DNA from: a virus
Length of the DNA: 28,400 bases
Virus record (IMG/VR): IMGVR_UViG_3300028392_000238
Coordinates: 1 to 28,400 of that record
Reading direction: 5' to 3' (one strand)
The notes beneath the pieces are model-generated. The model saw only the letters and a program-made list of their open reading frames with translations, was not told the DNA's origin and made no database searches. Shown one piece after another: positions 13,975 through 23,179 of this stretch. Position 1 is the stretch's first letter, and each line of letters begins with the position of its first letter. A program made the translations under genes and the position numbers.

Positions 13975-15471
13975 ATGTCCGAAGCTCCCTACAAGGTCCG
14001 CGACCGGCGAGGATTCAGCCAAGGCTGGGGCCGCACCGATTTCTTCGATGCTTCTGCACAGCGAAACGCAGAGCGCATCGCCCGCGTCCCGTTCTACCTG
14101 GAGCGCGACGGAACCACTCTCAGCGGCTATCAGACGCGCACGGTATTGATGCGCGTGGCGCGCTACCTCTGCGCTAATTTCCCACAGGTCCGCAACGCTG
14201 TCGCGGAGATGGCAACCTACACGACCTCCAGTTTTCTTCCGCAGTTCGAGGGAGAAGACAAGGCGTGGGGCGAGAAAGCAGAGGCCCTTCTCCGCGAGCA
14301 CGATCGCATCATCGACATCCGCGGCACCCAATGGAACCGGGACCTGTGGCTTCGCGGCATGGTAGCCAGCGCCATCCGTGACGGAGACTCCGCTACGCTG
14401 CTCGTAGACCGCGGCGACGGCTATCCTCAGATTCAGTGCATCGGGGCGCATCGGCTTGGATGCCGAGGCGTGAACGAAGTCACTGCTGGCAAGTTCGCCG
14501 GAAGCGTCATCACCGACGGCGTAATCACCGACGACTTCGGGACGGTGATTGGGCATCGAATCCTGGGCGATACTCAAGATCTTGACCGCGACGTTTCCGC
14601 GTCCGACATCATCCCGCATTGGATTCCCGATGTCGCTCTGTCCGACCAGGTGCGCGGGATCTCGTGGATTGGCTCGGTGCTCATCCAGAGCCAAGATGTG
14701 AAGGAGCGGCGCAGGCTTGAGTTGGCCGCGATGAAGCTCGCCGCGTCCGAGGGCTTCCTTGTGGAGAACGAGGACGGTCAACCCGAGCTTTCGCGCATCA
14801 TCCCGGACACATCGGTTTTGCCGGATGCAGCCGCGACTCCTATCGCACCGGTGTTCGAGATGGTGGACGGCCCCGGCTACCGGTACGCCAAAGCAAACAC
14901 GGGGCAGAAGATCACACCCATCACCAGCGACCGGCCGACTGCGAATCAACAGGTCTTCGAGGACGGTATCATCCGCGAGATCCTCGCCAGCATGGGATGG
15001 AGTTCGGACTTCTCCTTTGACCCCACCAAGGTCGCGTCGCGCCAGATGTTCATTGTCATCGCGAAGATCAACGCGAACATGAATGCCATCCGCCGCTTGA
15101 TGGTGGAGCCCGCGTGCCGGCGATTGGATGGATGGCGCATCTCCAAGTTCATCAACCGCGGCGACCTTCCACCAAATCCCGAGTGGTACAAGTGGGGCTA
15201 TCAAAACCCCGCGAATCTCACGGCTGACGAGAAGTATTCGTCCGACACCGACCTCCAAGAATGGCGCGGAGGCGGCGCAACGATGGCCGACTTCTGCGGT
15301 AAACGGGGCAAGGACTGGCGCGAGACCATCGACCAGAGCGTGCGCGAGGAGAAGTACCGCATGGACGCCTGCGCTGCCGCTGGCGTGCCCTACGATCGCG
15401 TCCGATTGCTCACCCCGAACGGTTCACCCGTGGATGCGGTGGACGCAACTGACCCGACCGAGCCCGTTTAA
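13975..15471 (+). CDS. Portal protein, lambda-type
   Basis: This 498-residue protein would form the dodecameric portal at the head vertex. Family-like segments include RVARYLCANFPQVRNAVAEM near the N-terminus and WLRGMVASAIRDGDSATLLV. HWIPDVALSDQVRGISWIGS and a helix with LELAAMKLAASEGF follow, matching the lambda portal pattern of a gatekeeper loop before a long helix. I chose the ATG at 13975, just after the previous stop. The upstream extension would read the tail-terminator gene out of frame. The portal lies about 9 kb after the protease, whereas lambda-like phages place it just before the protease. Confidence 0.85.
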   Translation: MSEAPYKVRDRRGFSQGWGRTDFFDASAQRNAERIARVPFYLERDGTTLSGYQTRTVLMRVARYLCANFPQVRNAVAEMATYTTSSFLPQFEGEDKAWGEKAEALLREHDRIIDIRGTQWNRDLWLRGMVASAIRDGDSATLLVDRGDGYPQIQCIGAHRLGCRGVNEVTAGKFAGSVITDGVITDDFGTVIGHRILGDTQDLDRDVSASDIIPHWIPDVALSDQVRGISWIGSVLIQSQDVKERRRLELAAMKLAASEGFLVENEDGQPELSRIIPDTSVLPDAAATPIAPVFEMVDGPGYRYAKANTGQKITPITSDRPTANQQVFEDGIIREILASMGWSSDFSFDPTKVASRQMFIVIAKINANMNAIRRLMVEPACRRLDGWRISKFINRGDLPPNPEWYKWGYQNPANLTADEKYSSDTDLQEWRGGGATMADFCGKRGKDWRETIDQSVREEKYRMDACAAAGVPYDRVRLLTPNGSPVDAVDATDPTEPV

Positions 15472-15512
15472 TTAATCAACCCCACAATACAACCAAGTAA
15501 GGAAAACAAACC

Positions 15513-16001
15513 ATGCCAACCCAACAGGGCACAGCCCATCTTTTCGGAGTCCCGGCCGTCATGACTTTTTTCGACCCCGACAACACCGCGATGGCGACGG
15601 TCTACGTCACCCCGAACATCCAAGGAATCAAGATCAACCACAGCGGAGAAGTGCAGAAGATCAAGAGCACTGCTGGAGAAATCACCGGCCTCATTGGCTC
15701 TGGCGATTACATCACATGCTCGTTCGATTACATCTTCGAGGGAACGAGCATCGCGAACGCCAAGGCTTCCGCGCAGATTCCGCAGCTTCTCTCCACCTGC
15801 ACCGTCACAGGTCTTCCAGTCATTGCTTGCGGACCGTTCACTGACGGCTTCAACACCGACGTAGGTAATACGCAGCGTTGGATCTACGAAGGTGGTGGTT
15901 CCGGCGATTACAAGAACGCGGCAGCTGGAACCGGCACGGTTACGCTAAACCGCTACATCGGCATACCTGCAACTACCACCGCGATTCTCGTCGGTCAGTA
16001 A
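15513..16001 (+). CDS. Putative major tail (tube) protein
   Basis: This 162-residue beta-rich protein has its own ribosome binding site, TAAGGAAA at 15498-15505, seven bases before the ATG. That fits a highly expressed structural protein. Segments such as VYVTPNIQGIKINHSGEVQK and DYITCSFDYIFEGTS suit a tail-tube beta sandwich. It lies after the portal and before the chaperone-like and tape-measure genes, the standard place for the tube protein. I do not see a motif that names the family. Confidence 0.55.
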   Translation: MPTQQGTAHLFGVPAVMTFFDPDNTAMATVYVTPNIQGIKINHSGEVQKIKSTAGEITGLIGSGDYITCSFDYIFEGTSIANAKASAQIPQLLSTCTVTGLPVIACGPFTDGFNTDVGNTQRWIYEGGGSGDYKNAAAGTGTVTLNRYIGIPATTTAILVGQ

Positions 16002-16006
16002 TACTG

Positions 16007-16672
16007 ATGCTCGACCACTGGCAACCTGCCGAGAGCGGCGCGAAGGTGCTCGGTCTGCGCCTTGTGCCGCTCACCATCGGCCACGTTTACCTGCTCGCCG
16101 AGCTGCGGTCACACATCGTCACCGGCGAGGATGGCGCGGACCCGCTCGGCGAGATGGGGCTGGCGTGTATCGCGTGCGCGTCGGATGTCATCACGGCCCG
16201 GCAGGACATCGAGAGATTGCTAGGCGCGCAGGGATGGCGTGCAAGACGCGCCTCCCGCAAATGGGCAACCCATTGCGCCAAGATGGACTTCCCGGCCGAG
16301 GCCGAGAAGTTCCGCGAGTGGTTCACTCATCAGGTGGACGGACCCCGGCATAAGCGTGACATGTCAAAGGATGGCGGCAACACCCTGTCCGCTCCGTGGT
16401 GGTTCAACCTCGTAGCCAACATCGGCGGAGAGTTCGGATGGGAGCCCGACATCATCAAGGGGCTGACCGTGCGCGAGGCGAAGCAGCTACTATCCGCGAG
16501 GCTAGAATCCAGCGGCAGCGCCGAGTTCACATCACAGGCCGACGAGGAGTTCCGAACCTCCGTTGATTATTGGAAGTCCGAGGTCAAGCGCCGCGGGCTG
16601 AATAGCATCACCGAACTGCGGCCCATCTTGGAAGCCGAAGCCAAAGCCGCCGAAGAGGCCGCAATGAACTGA
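16007..16672 (+). CDS. Probable tail assembly chaperone
   Basis: This 221-residue, mostly helical protein lies between the tube protein and the tape measure, where siphophages encode tail assembly chaperones. Features are TIGHVYLLAELRSHIV near the N-terminus, a basic middle, and the helical acidic end LRPILEAEAKAAEEAAMN. Chaperone genes usually yield a second product by -1 frameshifting. I find no slippery heptamer near the 3' end and no open frame to extend into before the tape measure. The function is from position. The start is the ATG 5 bases after the previous stop. Confidence 0.45.
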   Translation: MLDHWQPAESGAKVLGLRLVPLTIGHVYLLAELRSHIVTGEDGADPLGEMGLACIACASDVITARQDIERLLGAQGWRARRASRKWATHCAKMDFPAEAEKFREWFTHQVDGPRHKRDMSKDGGNTLSAPWWFNLVANIGGEFGWEPDIIKGLTVREAKQLLSARLESSGSAEFTSQADEEFRTSVDYWKSEVKRRGLNSITELRPILEAEAKAAEEAAMN

Positions 16673-16673
16673 T

Positions 16674-17798
16674 ATGGCCTTACTCTCATTCATGGCTCGC
16701 CTAGGTCTCGACGCCACGGGCTTCGAGAAGAACATGGCCAAGGCGGATTCGCAGGTTTCACGATTCGGGACTCAGACACTCGGTGCGTTAAAGGGGCAGC
16801 TCGCCGCCGCGTTCTCTTTCGCGGCCATCAGCGCCGGCATCCATTCCGCGGTCGAGAACGCGAGCAAGCTGAACGATCAGACCGCTAGGCTAGGTGTCGG
16901 GACGAAGTTCTTCCAGGAGTGGGCCTTTGGCGCGAAGCAAGCTGGAGCATCATCCGAAGACCTTACCTCGTTCCTTGAGAAATTGGCCGTTGCGCGCGTC
17001 AATGCGTTGCGTGGAAGTGAGAGTGAAATCAAGGCCTTCGCTCAGTTCGGCGTGGGTTTGCAAGAGCTTAAATCCGGATCTCTGGAAGGAATTGCAGGTA
17101 AGGTAGCAAAGGTCTTCGAGGGCGGGAATCCGCAGCAGTTCATCGAATCACTCAAAGCAATAGGTGGCCGCGGTGCTGGAGGTCTCATCTCTGCGTTCTC
17201 GGACGGCATGGATGATTCCGCGTTGGCAGCGCATGAGCTAGGACTGGTTCTCACAGACGAAACCATCCAATCACTCGACGCGCTTGGTGACCGGATGGAC
17301 GTTAACAAGGAGCGGTTCAACGTCGGCTTTTCTCAGATTGCAGCGTGGGGGATCAAGGCGTGGGACTCCATGTTCAATGCCTCGGAGAAGTACTTTCAAG
17401 CAGCAATACAATTCGGCGTCGGGTTTCGTCAAGGAAACGGAATCAAGGACAGCATCAACCGCGCTGTTGACGCTTCTATTACAGCAGTGGAAGAAACCGG
17501 AATTGCTCAAACATCAGAAGCGGAAGCGGTAAAAGCTGCAAATGACAAAAAGCGGAAAGCGCGTCTTGCTCCGCCCGACTTAACTGGAATCAAACCGGAT
17601 GCAGGAAGGACTGAATCCTTCAAATCCTCAGCATCTGGAAGCATCGCAGCGGCAGGCGGATACTTCCTTGGGTCTGGCCAGACCGCAGCGATGGACCTTG
17701 CAAAGCAAGCCCTGGACATCGCGAAGAAAACGGAGATGAACACCGCAAGGATTGCTAACCAAGGCGTCACCATAAAGCAGGACCAGAACGATATATGA
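16674..17798 (+). CDS. Tail tape measure protein (short)
   Basis: This 374-residue protein probably sets tail length and sits inside the tube. The start, LLSFMARLGLDATGFEKNMA followed by helical SQVSRFGTQTL, is typical of tape measure proteins. A hydrophobic stretch, LAAAFSFAAISAGIHSAV, is near 44-61. Later regions are helical with Gly/Ala-rich loops such as GGRGAGGLISAF. At about 1.5 angstrom per residue, 374 residues would give a tail of roughly 55 nm, short for a siphophage. The stop overlaps the next start by 4 bases. GC content drops here compared with the head genes. Confidence 0.7.
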   Translation: MALLSFMARLGLDATGFEKNMAKADSQVSRFGTQTLGALKGQLAAAFSFAAISAGIHSAVENASKLNDQTARLGVGTKFFQEWAFGAKQAGASSEDLTSFLEKLAVARVNALRGSESEIKAFAQFGVGLQELKSGSLEGIAGKVAKVFEGGNPQQFIESLKAIGGRGAGGLISAFSDGMDDSALAAHELGLVLTDETIQSLDALGDRMDVNKERFNVGFSQIAAWGIKAWDSMFNASEKYFQAAIQFGVGFRQGNGIKDSINRAVDASITAVEETGIAQTSEAEAVKAANDKKRKARLAPPDLTGIKPDAGRTESFKSSASGSIAAAGGYFLGSGQTAAMDLAKQALDIAKKTEMNTARIANQGVTIKQDQNDI

Positions 17799-18646
17799 GC
17801 AAAGTAGCGCATCTTTCCGCAGCGATGGCGACCGGCCAGGTCGCGCTGGTCAGCTACTCCCCGACTGTCGGTCCAGACAGGCGCGCATCATACGTCTATA
17901 CGTATGAAGGAACAGATGCAGGTGTCTCGGTTCTATCAAATCTTTTACGTTCCCTCGGTGCTGCAATCAAAAGCGATTACGCGGACGGAGTTGCCCGCGT
18001 GTCGGCGACGTTCACGTTTGATCCCGGAGCAGACCCAGCAAACGCGGCTATCACTCCTCCGGCCGAGGTTCCGGTTGAGACATATCGCATCGCTATGGGT
18101 GCGCAGGGCATCAGCTTGTTTGCTCTGCCAAAGGCTACGAGAGAAGCAAAGCTCTACGCTGGCGTGTATTCGGACACGCTTAACGTTGTGGCCTACAAGG
18201 TCAAAATCCAAGAAGCTATCGACAAGGGAACTTCTCTCAGCGTTTCCCTCAACTCCACGGACTACCCATTCGCCCAAGCCATCTATCGGTCTTTGTCACG
18301 CGGAGTCACAGAGGAGCAAGTGTTGCATCCAACGTTGATACGCACGAAAACCTTTTCGTACAAATACAATGTTAGGCTGCGAGTTTCATACACTCAGGAC
18401 GTTTGGACGACTTCTGCCCTGTCTCGTATCTTTGAGATTCCATCAGACGTTGCTGACAGTCTTCCGTTCGCGCCGGAAGCAGCTCCGGTGGACGGTAACT
18501 GGGGAACACCTGACAATGCCACTTGGGGATGGAAGCTGATAGACCAAGGGCTTGACTACGATGTCGCAAGACGTGAGTGGAAAGAATCTGTCACGTGGCT
18601 CTTCGGGTCATGGGACAATGACATCTACAAAATCACATCAGCATGA
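17795..18646 (+). CDS. Unrecognised tail protein, 283 aa
   Basis: This 283-residue soluble protein follows the tape measure with a 4-base overlap, the usual place of distal tail or tip proteins. It is beta-rich with aromatic strands such as RRASYVYTYEGTDAG and TFSYKYNVRLRVSYTQ. The end, SVTWLFGSWDNDIYK, is rich in Trp and Tyr. No signal peptide or membrane segment is present. I do not recognise a family. A role in the distal tail or baseplate is inferred from position only. Like the tape measure, it uses more A/T-ending codons than the genes that follow. Confidence 0.5.
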   Translation: MSKVAHLSAAMATGQVALVSYSPTVGPDRRASYVYTYEGTDAGVSVLSNLLRSLGAAIKSDYADGVARVSATFTFDPGADPANAAITPPAEVPVETYRIAMGAQGISLFALPKATREAKLYAGVYSDTLNVVAYKVKIQEAIDKGTSLSVSLNSTDYPFAQAIYRSLSRGVTEEQVLHPTLIRTKTFSYKYNVRLRVSYTQDVWTTSALSRIFEIPSDVADSLPFAPEAAPVDGNWGTPDNATWGWKLIDQGLDYDVARREWKESVTWLFGSWDNDIYKITSA

Positions 18647-18849
18647 ACATCCCTGAAAAACTTCCAGAGACCGGCCTTCACGGGAAGACCAACCGGAAGG
18701 TGAATGCTATCCTTGATTGGATGAAGGCAAACCAAATCCGCGACACAGAAACCATGTCCCACGACCGCACGACAAACGGCATCTTCCCTCGCGCTCGCGC
18801 CGGCACCGGAGGATCTAGCACGACCCAGCAAGACGCCGTGTGGAGCTGA
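18643..18849 (+). CDS. Small hypothetical protein, 68 aa
   Basis: This 68-residue hydrophilic protein is coupled to the gene before it by a 4-base overlap. Its N-terminal half has a short basic helix (KTNRKVNAILDWMKANQIRD). The C-terminal half is Gly/Ser/Thr-rich, includes ARAGTGGSSTT, and is probably flexible. It resembles small linker proteins found near tail-tip or fibre genes, but I cannot name a function. Confidence 0.45.
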   Translation: MNIPEKLPETGLHGKTNRKVNAILDWMKANQIRDTETMSHDRTTNGIFPRARAGTGGSSTTQQDAVWS

Positions 18850-18882
18850 CAATTTCGACAGAAACCAAAACAAAGGAATACT

Positions 18883-19263
18883 ATGGCCAGCGAAATCTCT
18901 TGGACTGCAAAAATCACCGCAAGCAAAGGCGGCTCGACCGTCACCAACGCAACAAGCACGAAGTCGTCTGACATGACGACCGGGACCAACATGGTCGGCG
19001 ATGTCACCACGTTTGCGGCCGGCACCAAGACCGCCATCCCGGTCGGGTCCGTGGACCCTGCCAACCAGTTCGTCGTCCTCTTGCGGAATCAGAACACCAC
19101 CGACTACGTGGAGGTCACGTCAGACGATGGAACAAGCTACCCGTATCGCATCTATCCAGGCGAGTTCTTTGGGCCGGTGCGTGTGGCCGCTAACATCGTC
19201 ATCAAGGTCCGCGCCAACACCACAGCCGCCGATGTGAACGTAATCGTCTGCGAAGCGTTCTGA
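18883..19263 (+). CDS. Putative small structural protein, 126 aa
   Basis: This 126-residue beta-rich protein has a good ribosome binding site, AAAGGA at 18872-18877, five bases before the ATG. That suggests substantial expression. It contains a Thr/Ser-rich N-terminal part and the strand pattern PANQFVVLLRNQNTTDYVEV followed by YPYRIYPGEFFGPVRV. A final strand set ends VNVIVCEAF. This looks like a small jelly-roll or decoration-type fold. I cannot tell whether it decorates the tail or another part of the virion. Confidence 0.5.
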   Translation: MASEISWTAKITASKGGSTVTNATSTKSSDMTTGTNMVGDVTTFAAGTKTAIPVGSVDPANQFVVLLRNQNTTDYVEVTSDDGTSYPYRIYPGEFFGPVRVAANIVIKVRANTTAADVNVIVCEAF

Positions 19264-19270
19264 CGCGCTC

Positions 19271-22200
19271 ATGGCCGTATCCTTCCCCCGCGTCTCGCAG
19301 GTAGCGCCCGGCCAGCCGTTCTCCAGCTCAAATCTGGTGAGCCTTGCCAATGGCATCAACGAGCGGCTGGTCAGCGGTCTGGCGGAGCCGTGGCGCATCG
19401 CTTTCTACTTCTACTCTGCACTTTTGCAGATACGGAACCCGAGCGGCTACCTGTTCCCGGCGCGTGGGGAGTTCTTGGAGTTCTACCAGTCCGTACTGCC
19501 GACCGAGGCCGAGTGGCCGCTGAGTCCGCCCGGCACCGAGGAAGGCGCGAACATCGCCTCGTTCATGCCGGCCTTCGTCTTCGGGGCCGAGGCGCTGGAC
19601 CTGAACAACGAGGCCGTCCGCCTCTCCGACCCTCTGGCCGGCGGCGTTCCGCTGTCTATCAGCAGCGGCTACACGCAAGGCTCCGCGCGCTACAACTGGG
19701 AGCTGGGCAAATATCAGCGCGGAGCCTACGACCGCACCACCGGCCTGATATTCTCGCCGACGTTCACAGCGGCCAGGTCGCACTTCGCTATTGTCTCGGC
19801 CGGCGTGAGCGAGCACGGCAAATCCTACGGCGGGTACGCGCCCACCCCCGAGTACCTCGGCGAGTGCGCCGGCAGCGGCTCAACCACCACCTCGCCGTTG
19901 CTCAACTACGAGTTGTTTTTCTCGGTCACCGCCACGGGCGCGGCCCTCGGTCTCACCACCAAGACGTATGCCGGAACCTGCCCTACGGCCTACGGCGGGC
20001 TTTCGACCGATGTCTCCTTTATCTACCGCTTCCCCTGGGCCTTCGTGGTCGTGCTTAACTCAGGCGCGACCGAGTACCTCGACACCCGATTCTACATCGA
20101 GGGGCCTTACTCTGGCGGCAATCGGCTGGTGAAGCAGGATGGCGAGTTCCCCTCGCGCGTCCTGAATCATTTCGCATCGCAGTTCCGCGGCACCGATGCC
20201 CAGCGCCGGGCGCAATCGGTCCGCAACGTGGGCTTCGACACCCAGCGCTTCTTCACGCGCCAGTACGCGCTCGCGCCCGCGCACGGCCTCCAGACCGATG
20301 CCGAGACCGTCGTCGCTGACTACCAGACCTACGAGAGCACCGGCGCGCGCAACATCCCGGTCGGCACCCTGCTGACCAACCGCATCACCGGAGCCACGGC
20401 GCACGGCGTCGCCGAAGGCTTCTGCATCCACTCCATCCTCGCCGGCGCGGAGAAGCTGAGCGGGTCCGCCACCGTGCAGGTGCTCGACGATGGCGTGGTC
20501 ATCGGCACCGTGACGCTGACGCCCGATGCCACGGGCCACGCCGAGGACGTGCTGGTGCTCGACGCGCCCGCCGTCGGCTCCGTGACATTCAAGGTCTCCA
20601 GCGGCGCCGCACTTACCGATGCGGCCGGCGGCATCCTCATCGAGCCCGCCGAGCTGCTGAGCTACCTACCGCAGCACCACGACTGGTGTCTCGTCCTGCG
20701 CCTCGCCGGCGCGACACTCGTCCCGAACAACGGCACCGACGGCAGCGGCCTAGACGAAGAGCGCGCCAAGGAAATCGGCACCGACTACTGGCGCTGGGGC
20801 GCGGTCATCAACCAGCACGCCACGCCCGACCTCATATCATCCGAGGCCGCCATCAATGGCAACGCGGTGATGGAATCCACCCGGCTCCTGAGCAAGCGGG
20901 TCCGCCTGCTCAACCGCCACCAGCTCCGCGCCTACGCGGTTGAGAACGGCAAGTCCGTCCTCTGGTTCACCCGCTACTCCTACGGCTACGGCCTCGGTGC
21001 GTATCAGCCCAACGACGGCCCGCCGCCGACCAACGCCGTGCCCACCGGCGAGATCTCACCCTATGTGACCTACGTCGTCGGCGGCACCGCAGGCGGCACG
21101 GTGGACTATCAGGCCGTCACTTACGCCATAGGCGACACCTTCGTCGGCGTCACCGGGGACGATTCCTACACCACCGCGGGAGGCGGCGCCGTGTTCCTCG
21201 CCTCGTCCATCGTCGCTCCGCCCCCCGTGACCCGCCCGGTCAATGGCGACATGTTCGACGGCATCGGTCCGGCGACGGCACCCATCGCCAGCGGGTCGCT
21301 CCTGCCCGGCCGGCTCTACCGCGTGGCCGGCGCGACCATCGGCTACGACACCGCCGCCTACAACGCGGGCGCGACCTTCACCGCGACCGCCGTCCGCGAG
21401 TTTACCGGCAGCGGCCTGGTCTACGAGGCCAACGGCATCAAGACTTTCGCCGAGCCCAACAGCTACAGCAACGAGTGGGTTCTGGGCCTCCAGCTCAAAG
21501 GGTTCCGCGACAACGAGTCCAGCCTGTGGAAACCCGGCGCCTACTCCGACTATTTCGGCTTGTCCGAACGCTGCCAATTCTACCCGGTTTTTGCCGCCGC
21601 ACCGCTCCCCCGCGCGCTCAACTACCACTTCGCATACGGTCAAAAAATCTGGCTGGCCCCAGAGCTTCCCACCTCCTACCGCTACGCCGAGGGCACCAAC
21701 TCGACCGCCACCCTCGACTTCTACAAATCGTGCCGCATCTACGAGCCATGCCTTGAAATCTTGCGGACCGAGAACGTGACCGGCGAAGGCAACGAAGACC
21801 TCGTCAAAGTCACACTGAACGGCCGGCTCCACGCCCACGAAGACGCCATCGCCGCGGGTGACATCTCATCCACGTTCTTCAACAGCCCGTCGTTCATCAC
21901 CGCGCTCATCGCGCAGACCTATCGCACCGACGAGAGTGGCATCCTCTACTATCTCGCCCACCTCAACGGCAAGATTCCCCACCTCCCGACCTCGTGGAAA
22001 ACCGGTGACGCCGCGGCGGATTCGCTCATCCAGACCTATCCCGACCACCCCACCGCGACCTGCTTCCCGCACTTCTACCTGGTGAAGCTCATCGAGAAGC
22101 CGTGGATGGATGATAACACCACTGCCGGCCCAAGCGACACCAAGCTAGAGCACGACCCGATGAGCACCGCGGAGCTGTATCTCCGCCTGATGTGCGAGGG

Positions 22201-23179
22201 GTTTGTGGACGGCCGCACCTCCGAGACCTACGGCTGCGCCGTCGGCATCAATGCCGTCTATGACTACACCTGGGCCAACGTCTGTTTCGACGCCAACGGC
22301 CTCCCCTGGGTGCCCACGTTGGCCGCGACCGAGACCGCCAGACTCGACTCCACCAAGGTTCGCGCCGACGCGCCCAAGGGTTTCGGCGTAGCGCCGTTGA
22401 CCATCGCCGCCTCCGAGCAATTCAACTGGCTGGCGAACATCTGTAACCGACTCGACAAGGTGCGGGTGATGCTCCCGTATCAATTCGAGAGTCGTGAGCG
22501 GTCCGGGTTCGATAGCAACGCCGTTCCCATCTACAACAACGACGGCACGACCGGAGGACCGACCGGAGGGCAAGGATATTACATCGGCTCACCGACCGTC
22601 CCCGCGCTGTCGTTCACCGGCGCTTGGGCAGGCGGTCCAGCCAATCTCGCGGTCCACAATGCCGCGCTCACATCCCCGAGCACGCTGGAGACGACCCGCG
22701 GCGACATCGACTGGCGCTACGAGCCGACCGACCCCGACGCCATCTACGCCATCCCTGAGTCGTGGCGCGACATGATCGCCACCGATGCCGCCGCGCTGCT
22801 GGTCAAGACCACCGTCATCCAGAGCACATCGAGGACCGAGCTGCCGACCACCGCGGGCGCCACGATGTGCGGCGCGCGCTACTGGCCGACCGGCACCGGT
22901 TACCTCGATTTCGAACTCGTCAGCGTCTCCATCGAGACCTGTGTCGTGGCCAAGAGCGGCACCATCGTGGCACCCCCGCTCGGCGCGCAGGTGTTCCACT
23001 ACGACTCGACCGCGCCGACCTGCTACGGCAGCGCCGGCAACGCCGTCGGAATCGTGCCCGTGGTCACCGACTCGCTCATCCTCCAGGTCCCAATCGTGTC
23101 CGACTACATCAGATACACCCCGCCGTCCGGCGACTTCGATGCTGCGGATTTCAGCAACGCCGACTTCAAAACCGCATGA
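19271..23179 (+). CDS. Very large unrecognised tail-tip protein, 1302 aa
   Basis: This 1302-residue protein is the second largest in the window and lies where siphophages encode hub or tip proteins. It has no signal peptide. Residues about 380-470 look Ig-like (SATVQVLDDGVVIGTVTLT). Residues about 594-645 and 670-720 are two related beta modules. The first has YVVGGTAGGTVDYQAVTYAI and the second YRVAGATIGYDTAAYNAGA, each ending in a TG/Gly-rich turn. Many Trp, Tyr and Pro residues and scattered Cys are present. Codon use is more GC-rich than in the tape measure. I recognise no catalytic motif. A role in the tail tip or host recognition is inferred from place and size. Confidence 0.6.
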   Translation: MAVSFPRVSQVAPGQPFSSSNLVSLANGINERLVSGLAEPWRIAFYFYSALLQIRNPSGYLFPARGEFLEFYQSVLPTEAEWPLSPPGTEEGANIASFMPAFVFGAEALDLNNEAVRLSDPLAGGVPLSISSGYTQGSARYNWELGKYQRGAYDRTTGLIFSPTFTAARSHFAIVSAGVSEHGKSYGGYAPTPEYLGECAGSGSTTTSPLLNYELFFSVTATGAALGLTTKTYAGTCPTAYGGLSTDVSFIYRFPWAFVVVLNSGATEYLDTRFYIEGPYSGGNRLVKQDGEFPSRVLNHFASQFRGTDAQRRAQSVRNVGFDTQRFFTRQYALAPAHGLQTDAETVVADYQTYESTGARNIPVGTLLTNRITGATAHGVAEGFCIHSILAGAEKLSGSATVQVLDDGVVIGTVTLTPDATGHAEDVLVLDAPAVGSVTFKVSSGAALTDAAGGILIEPAELLSYLPQHHDWCLVLRLAGATLVPNNGTDGSGLDEERAKEIGTDYWRWGAVINQHATPDLISSEAAINGNAVMESTRLLSKRVRLLNRHQLRAYAVENGKSVLWFTRYSYGYGLGAYQPNDGPPPTNAVPTGEISPYVTYVVGGTAGGTVDYQAVTYAIGDTFVGVTGDDSYTTAGGGAVFLASSIVAPPPVTRPVNGDMFDGIGPATAPIASGSLLPGRLYRVAGATIGYDTAAYNAGATFTATAVREFTGSGLVYEANGIKTFAEPNSYSNEWVLGLQLKGFRDNESSLWKPGAYSDYFGLSERCQFYPVFAAAPLPRALNYHFAYGQKIWLAPELPTSYRYAEGTNSTATLDFYKSCRIYEPCLEILRTENVTGEGNEDLVKVTLNGRLHAHEDAIAAGDISSTFFNSPSFITALIAQTYRTDESGILYYLAHLNGKIPHLPTSWKTGDAAADSLIQTYPDHPTATCFPHFYLVKLIEKPWMDDNTTAGPSDTKLEHDPMSTAELYLRLMCEGFVDGRTSETYGCAVGINAVYDYTWANVCFDANGLPWVPTLAATETARLDSTKVRADAPKGFGVAPLTIAASEQFNWLANICNRLDKVRVMLPYQFESRERSGFDSNAVPIYNNDGTTGGPTGGQGYYIGSPTVPALSFTGAWAGGPANLAVHNAALTSPSTLETTRGDIDWRYEPTDPDAIYAIPESWRDMIATDAAALLVKTTVIQSTSRTELPTTAGATMCGARYWPTGTGYLDFELVSVSIETCVVAKSGTIVAPPLGAQVFHYDSTAPTCYGSAGNAVGIVPVVTDSLILQVPIVSDYIRYTPPSGDFDAADFSNADFKTA

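Noticed and set aside
13960-15258. Long open frame (432 codons) on the minus strand
   Set aside because: It is antisense to the portal gene, lacks recognisable motifs, and is explained by GC-rich third positions on the other strand.
16560-16680. Frameshift in the tail assembly chaperone
   Set aside because: No slippery heptamer and no extended open frame before the tape measure were seen.
21056-21838. Minus-strand open frame of 260 codons
   Set aside because: It is antisense to the 1302-residue tail gene; its Gly/Val-rich composition is a GC artefact.
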